From Megamonas hypermegale (lineage in GTDB: Bacteria > Bacillota > Negativicutes > Selenomonadales > Selenomonadaceae), in the NCBI GenBank assembly GCA_002314325.1, contig DCFC01000001.1:1-26829 (forward strand): 26,829 nt of DNA, written 5' to 3'. The position numbers and the translations under genes are program-made. Every line of letters starts with the position of its first letter. Position 1 is the stretch's first letter. The notes below the pieces were generated by a model that saw only the letters and a program-made list of their open reading frames with translations, did no database searches and had not been told where the DNA came from. This document shows, one piece after another, positions 23,373-26,829 of the stretch.

Positions 23373-23386
23373 TATTTGAATGCAAT

Positions 23387-23421
23387 AAAGGATATACCTG
23401 AATATTTTCGGTATATCCTTT
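23387..23421 (+). terminator. Terminator after the right repeat
   Basis: AAAGGATATACC (23387-23398) pairs perfectly with GGTATATCCTTT (23410-23421), followed by further T residues. It lies 15 bases past the right repeat, where the tRNA's own terminator would be before insertion. Confidence 0.85.
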
Positions 23422-23580
23422 TTCTGTTATGCAGGATTTTATAGTTTTGGCATGAAATTTATCATGTAAGCTTTAAACATCAATATTTATTTATTTCAAT
23501 TTTTACAGAATATTAAAGGTATTTTAAGACAGAAATTCTTATAATATACATAGAAAGCAATTTATCGGGAGGAATAAACC

Positions 23581-24507
23581 ATGACTATGAATATATGCGG
23601 CGCACCGTGCTGCTGGGGCGTCGATGATGTAAAAAATCCGTATCTGCCGAAATGGCAGACCGTTTTGAAAGAAGCAGGACTTGCCGGCTACAGAGCTATC
23701 GAACTCGGACCGTACGGCTATCTGCCGATTGATATTGACCTTGTTTCCGCCGAACTTGCCAAAAACAATCTCGCCATCGTTGCCGGAACAATTTTTGACG
23801 ATTTAGTGAGTGAAGATAACTATAAAAATATCATGCGCCAGACGGAAGATATCTGCTCACTGATTACGAAACTGCCGCCGTTGCCGGTGCACGAAGGACA
23901 ACATTTCCCGACTCCGTACATGACGATTATGGACTGGGGACACGACGAACGCGACTACGCCGCCGGTCACAGCGACAGAGCACCGCGCCTTTCTAAAGAT
24001 GAATGGGATAAAATGATAGAACATATCATCGGCATCTGCAAAAAAGCGGCTGAATACGGCGTGCGTCCCGTAATCCATCCTCATGCCGGCGGCTACATCG
24101 AGTTCGCTGACGAAATCGAAGCCGTTATGCGCGATATTCCATATGAAATCGCTGGTCTTTGTCTTGATACAGGCCATCTGTATTATTCCGGCATGAACCC
24201 GAGCCAATGGCTCAAAAAATGCGCCGACCGCCTCGATTACGTTCATTTCAAAGATGTGAACGAAACTGTATACAAACAGGTTCTGTCGGAGCATATCCGC
24301 TTCTTCGAAGGCTGCGGCAAAGGTTCCATGTGCCCAATCGGCAAAGGCTGCCTCGATTATCCCGCTATTAAAAAGACACTCGAAGAAATCGGCTACAGCG
24401 GCTATATAACAATCGAACAGGAACGCGACCCGCGCAATGTGGCTACAAGTCTTAGAGATGTGAAGGAAAGCGTTACGTATTTAAAAAGCGTAGGCTATGA
24501 AATTTAA
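23581..24507 (+). CDS. IolE-like sugar isomerase/dehydratase (TIM barrel)
   Basis: The 308-residue protein belongs to the xylose-isomerase-like TIM-barrel family and is closest in pattern to inosose dehydratase IolE. Likely metal ligands are E174 (after HPHAGGYI), D196 with H199 in CLDTGHL, H222 in YVHFKD, and E279 in TIEQE. The start ATG has GGGAGG upstream. A second ATG at 23587 is possible. It is paired with an IolH-like gene 21 bases downstream, but no iolG, iolC, iolD or iolB is in the window. The substrate could be an inosose or a related keto-sugar. The exact reaction is uncertain. Confidence 0.8.
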   Translation: MTMNICGAPCCWGVDDVKNPYLPKWQTVLKEAGLAGYRAIELGPYGYLPIDIDLVSAELAKNNLAIVAGTIFDDLVSEDNYKNIMRQTEDICSLITKLPPLPVHEGQHFPTPYMTIMDWGHDERDYAAGHSDRAPRLSKDEWDKMIEHIIGICKKAAEYGVRPVIHPHAGGYIEFADEIEAVMRDIPYEIAGLCLDTGHLYYSGMNPSQWLKKCADRLDYVHFKDVNETVYKQVLSEHIRFFEGCGKGSMCPIGKGCLDYPAIKKTLEEIGYSGYITIEQERDPRNVATSLRDVKESVTYLKSVGYEI

Positions 24508-24528
24508 TAAATTGAGGAGGTTATTTTT

Positions 24529-25449
24529 ATGAAAATCGCATTTGACGTCGATGTTTTGGCAAAACAGATGAGCATCAATGACATGGTGCATAAAGTTGCC
24601 GACTGGGGTTACAAATACATCGAACAGTCCCCGCATCCGCGCATCAATCCATTCTATAAACATCCCCTGTTTTCCAAAGAATGTGAAGATGAATACAGAA
24701 AAGCCCTGAAAGAAACGGGCGTGGAAATTTCTTCCTTTATCTGTGTATACCGCTGGTCCGGCCCGACGGAAGAACAGCGCCAGCACGCTGTTGCCAACTG
24801 GAAAAAACTGATTGAAATCGCTGTAAATATGGGCGTTCCTGTAATCAATACGGAACTTTCCGGCGACCCTAATCAGCAGGAAATCTGCAATGGCATGTGG
24901 TTCCGCTCCATGGAAGAACTGCTGCCGATTATTGAACGCGAAGGTCTGCGCGTGGAAATCCAGTCCCATCCGTACGATTTCTGCGAATTGAATAATGAAA
25001 CATGCGACATGGTAAAATCGTTCCGCTCCAAAAATCTCGGCTACGTATATTCCTCACCGCACGGCTTCTTCTATGACCAGGGCAAAGGCGATGTCCGCTC
25101 CATGCTCCGCTATGCCGGCGATGAACTGACGCACGTTTTATTTGCTGATACATTCAATCAGACGCTCGATTGCCGTTATATCTTAAATCCGCCGTTTTTG
25201 AATGCACGCAGCAGAGCTGACGCTACAATTCACCAGCACCTTGCTATGGGCGAAGGCGAAGTTGATTTTGACGGCATTTTCGAAACACTGCGCGAAATGA
25301 ATTTTGCCAATAAACAATTAAAACCGGATGCACCGAAAGTAGGCGGTGACAACATTGCCTGCGTATCGTACTTCGGCTTCCCGGAAAAAATGGACCAGCA
25401 GGCTCCGTTGGCACTCGAACGCATTAAACACGAATTACTCGATAAATAA
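24529..25449 (+). CDS. IolH-like sugar phosphate isomerase/epimerase
   Basis: The 306-residue TIM-barrel protein resembles Bacillus IolH over most of its length, as far as I recall it (the MKIAFDVDVL start, KYIEQSPHPRINPF, INTELSGDPNQ and VEIQSHPYDFCELN segments). IolH is found in inositol catabolic operons, and its step is poorly defined. SD GAGGAGG lies before ATG 24529. It is co-transcribed with the IolE-like gene and followed by a terminator, so these two form a complete bicistronic unit. Confidence 0.82.
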   Translation: MKIAFDVDVLAKQMSINDMVHKVADWGYKYIEQSPHPRINPFYKHPLFSKECEDEYRKALKETGVEISSFICVYRWSGPTEEQRQHAVANWKKLIEIAVNMGVPVINTELSGDPNQQEICNGMWFRSMEELLPIIEREGLRVEIQSHPYDFCELNNETCDMVKSFRSKNLGYVYSSPHGFFYDQGKGDVRSMLRYAGDELTHVLFADTFNQTLDCRYILNPPFLNARSRADATIHQHLAMGEGEVDFDGIFETLREMNFANKQLKPDAPKVGGDNIACVSYFGFPEKMDQQAPLALERIKHELLDK

Positions 25450-25471
25450 TAAATAGATTGCACCCTCTTTC

Positions 25472-25509
25472 AGGATATCAAATATTTCACTCTGTTTGAT
25501 ATCCTTTTT
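25472..25509 (+). terminator. Terminator after the iolE/iolH-like pair
   Basis: AGGATATCAAA (25472-25482) pairs perfectly with TTTGATATCCT (25495-25505) around a 12-base loop and is followed by T residues. Confidence 0.88.
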
Positions 25510-25546
25510 CTTGTACTATGAACAATATTTATGAGGAGGAGCATCA

Positions 25547-26425
25547 TTGCTTAAAACAACCACCAATCAGCAATTAAATCTCGTATTCAAAAACGGCATC
25601 CTGCCTACCATGGTCTATATCAACAGACAGGAATGCGGCCGCAATAAAATCGAACGGCCGCTACACAAACACGATACCGTCTGCGAAATAGTCCTCGTCT
25701 ACAAGGGCAGCGGTACATATATGATAAACAACAAAAAATACACACTGCATGAAGGCGATATCGCTTTTTACAATCAAGGCGACCTGCACGAAGTTTCTTC
25801 CGCTTCCGATACGGAAATCGGCGATTACTGCATCGGTCTGACCAATCTGAACCTGAAAAATCTTCCCTACAATCATTTAATAGCAGCAAATGAAGCCTAC
25901 GTGCGCCAATCCGGCAATATGTTTGCCACGCTCAAGGAACTTTGCGAGCAGATGTACACACTCGGCAAGCTGAATGAACACAGCAATCTGACTTCACAGC
26001 TTCTGTGCACCTCATTCATCATCATCGCCACTTCCCTATCGTCTTTCACTGATTACGAAAATAATATCGAAAAAGACAAACAGTTCATGAACCGCATTTT
26101 AAATTATCTTGACGAACATTTCACCGAAGATATTTCCATTAACAAAGTAGCCGACCATCTGGGCTGTTCCAATTCCTATATATCGCATTTATTCAAAAAA
26201 TCACTCGGCATCACGCCCATGCAGTACGTCATAAAACGGCGCATAGGCCTTGCCCAGACACTGCTCATCTCCACCGATTTATCCGCCACCCAGATTGCCA
26301 CTATGGTCGGTTACGACAACGCTAATTATTTTATAAATTCCTTCACCAAAATCATCGGCATAACACCAATCCGCTACCGCAATTTCTACCTTAAAGAACT
26401 GCGCGGCAACCGCCATCAATCATAA
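25547..26425 (+). CDS. AraC-family transcription regulator
   Basis: The 292-residue regulator has an N-terminal cupin-like sensor (about 15-120, with LHKHDTVCEIVLVYKGSG and LHEGDIAFYNQGDLHEV segments) and a C-terminal double HTH of AraC type (about 188-287, with SNSYISHLFKKSLGITP and the final GYDNANYFINSFTKIIGITP signature). Start is TTG with GAGGAGG seven bases upstream. It follows the iolE/iolH-like pair on the same strand after a terminator and probably controls that pair in response to a sugar or polyol (inference). Confidence 0.9.
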   Translation: MLKTTTNQQLNLVFKNGILPTMVYINRQECGRNKIERPLHKHDTVCEIVLVYKGSGTYMINNKKYTLHEGDIAFYNQGDLHEVSSASDTEIGDYCIGLTNLNLKNLPYNHLIAANEAYVRQSGNMFATLKELCEQMYTLGKLNEHSNLTSQLLCTSFIIIATSLSSFTDYENNIEKDKQFMNRILNYLDEHFTEDISINKVADHLGCSNSYISHLFKKSLGITPMQYVIKRRIGLAQTLLISTDLSATQIATMVGYDNANYFINSFTKIIGITPIRYRNFYLKELRGNRHQS

Positions 26426-26429
26426 AAAG

Positions 26430-26829
26430 TTAGTTTATGTTCATTTTTCTTTGACGCAAAGAAAAACGAACCAAAAAGAAACTTTTAACGTTTCGCTGAC
26501 GCTGCACTGGGCGGGCCCTCGTAGCTCTTCTAAAAAAACAAACGGTACAACGGGCTCGAAACGTTTGGAATTTGGCTCATGCCTTCCAGTTCCAGCAGAA
26601 ACTCAAATTGAGCTGTTACTACCGAAGTTTGCTAATCATGCTAAAACTTTATTACACTTTTGAGATTTTCACGGTAGCGTAAGCTATTAAAAAGAAAAAT
26701 TTTTAGATATGGTTTTAGTTTAAATGTTTGAGCGTAGCGAGTTTTTAAACGTTATAGCTAAAAATTTTTCTTTTTAAAGTGAAAATCTCTAGTGGGCTAC
26801 GAACTCAGGCACTTTTAAGATAGCTCTTG
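26430..26829. repeat. Gene-free region rich in inverted repeats, probable dispersed repeat
   Basis: About 400 bases hold several nested inverted repeats and no convincing gene. TTTTTCTTTG/CAAAGAAAAA lies at 26444-26466. GAGATTTTCAC (26662-26672) matches GTGAAAATCTC (26779-26789). A perfect 20-bp pair lies at 26687-26706 and 26758-26777, with GTTTAAA/TTTAAAC nested inside. Sequence runs past the window edge. The structure suggests a multi-copy intergenic element of this genome, which cannot be checked here. Confidence 0.55.

Noticed and set aside
24481..24969. 162-aa open frame antisense to the iolE/iolH-like genes
   Set aside because: It overlaps two strongly supported plus-strand genes and shows no recognisable domain. 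It is a shadow frame.
26451..26663. 70-aa open frame after the AraC gene
   Set aside because: It starts with a TTG inside a hairpin, has no SD and lies in repeat-like non-coding sequence. It is more likely a chance frame in a repeat.

Overview
The window looks like chromosomal DNA of an anaerobic, probably gut-associated, Firmicutes-type bacterium. I lean towards the Negativicutes from gene style, but that is low confidence. Genes have strong Shine-Dalgarno (SD) sites, TTG starts are frequent, and intrinsic terminators with U-runs separate most units. There are no rRNAs, CRISPR arrays or complete transposons.

Layout. (1) 1-1070: an imperfect 21-bp inverted repeat, a small membrane protein gene (-), a 95-aa unknown gene (+) and a bidirectional terminator. 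(2) 1119-6430 (-): the mannitol operon mtlR-mtlA-mtlD (PRD regulator, fused EIICBA permease, mannitol-1-phosphate dehydrogenase). (3) 6605-17992 (+): a short Fis-type regulator, then a catabolic cluster in the order diaminopropionate ammonia-lyase (ygeX), M20 hydrolase (ygeY), sodium:solute symporter, D-aminoacylase-like amidohydrolase, dihydropyrimidinase/hydantoinase, NCS1 ureide/nucleobase transporter, hydantoin/Asp-Glu racemase, and a second dihydropyrimidinase. (4) 18039-21323: a small unknown gene (-), a probable 6S RNA, a possible 28-aa leader peptide, and a PhoB/PhoR-type two-component system. (5) 21477-22487: a secreted protein with an Ala/Thr/Pro-rich tail. (6) 22535-23421: tRNA-Arg(CCU) followed by a dinJ-yafQ toxin-antitoxin pair lying between two perfect 26-bp copies of the tRNA 3' end. 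(7) 23581-26425: an iolE-like / iolH-like pair of TIM-barrel proteins and an AraC-family regulator. (8) 26430-26829: a non-coding stretch rich in inverted repeats, probably a dispersed repeat.

How it works together. The central cluster reads as import and ring-opening of one or more cyclic ureides or N-substituted amino acids. NCS1 and SSS permeases would bring in substrate, the racemase would interconvert stereoisomers, two metal amidohydrolases would open rings, and YgeY and the D-aminoacylase homologue would remove N-carbamoyl or N-acyl groups. YgeX would finally split 2,3-diaminopropionate to pyruvate and ammonia. It shares ygeX, ygeY and a hyuA-like gene with the anaerobic purine/urate cluster of gut bacteria. 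It lacks ygeW, ygfK, ssnA and xdh genes in this window and adds a racemase, a D-aminoacylase homologue and two different transporters. A sigma-70 promoter with an embedded palindrome and a hairpin terminator in the leader suggest the operon is switched both at initiation and by attenuation.

The two most unusual items are this hybrid catabolic locus and the integrase-free toxin-antitoxin mini-island at the tRNA-Arg gene.
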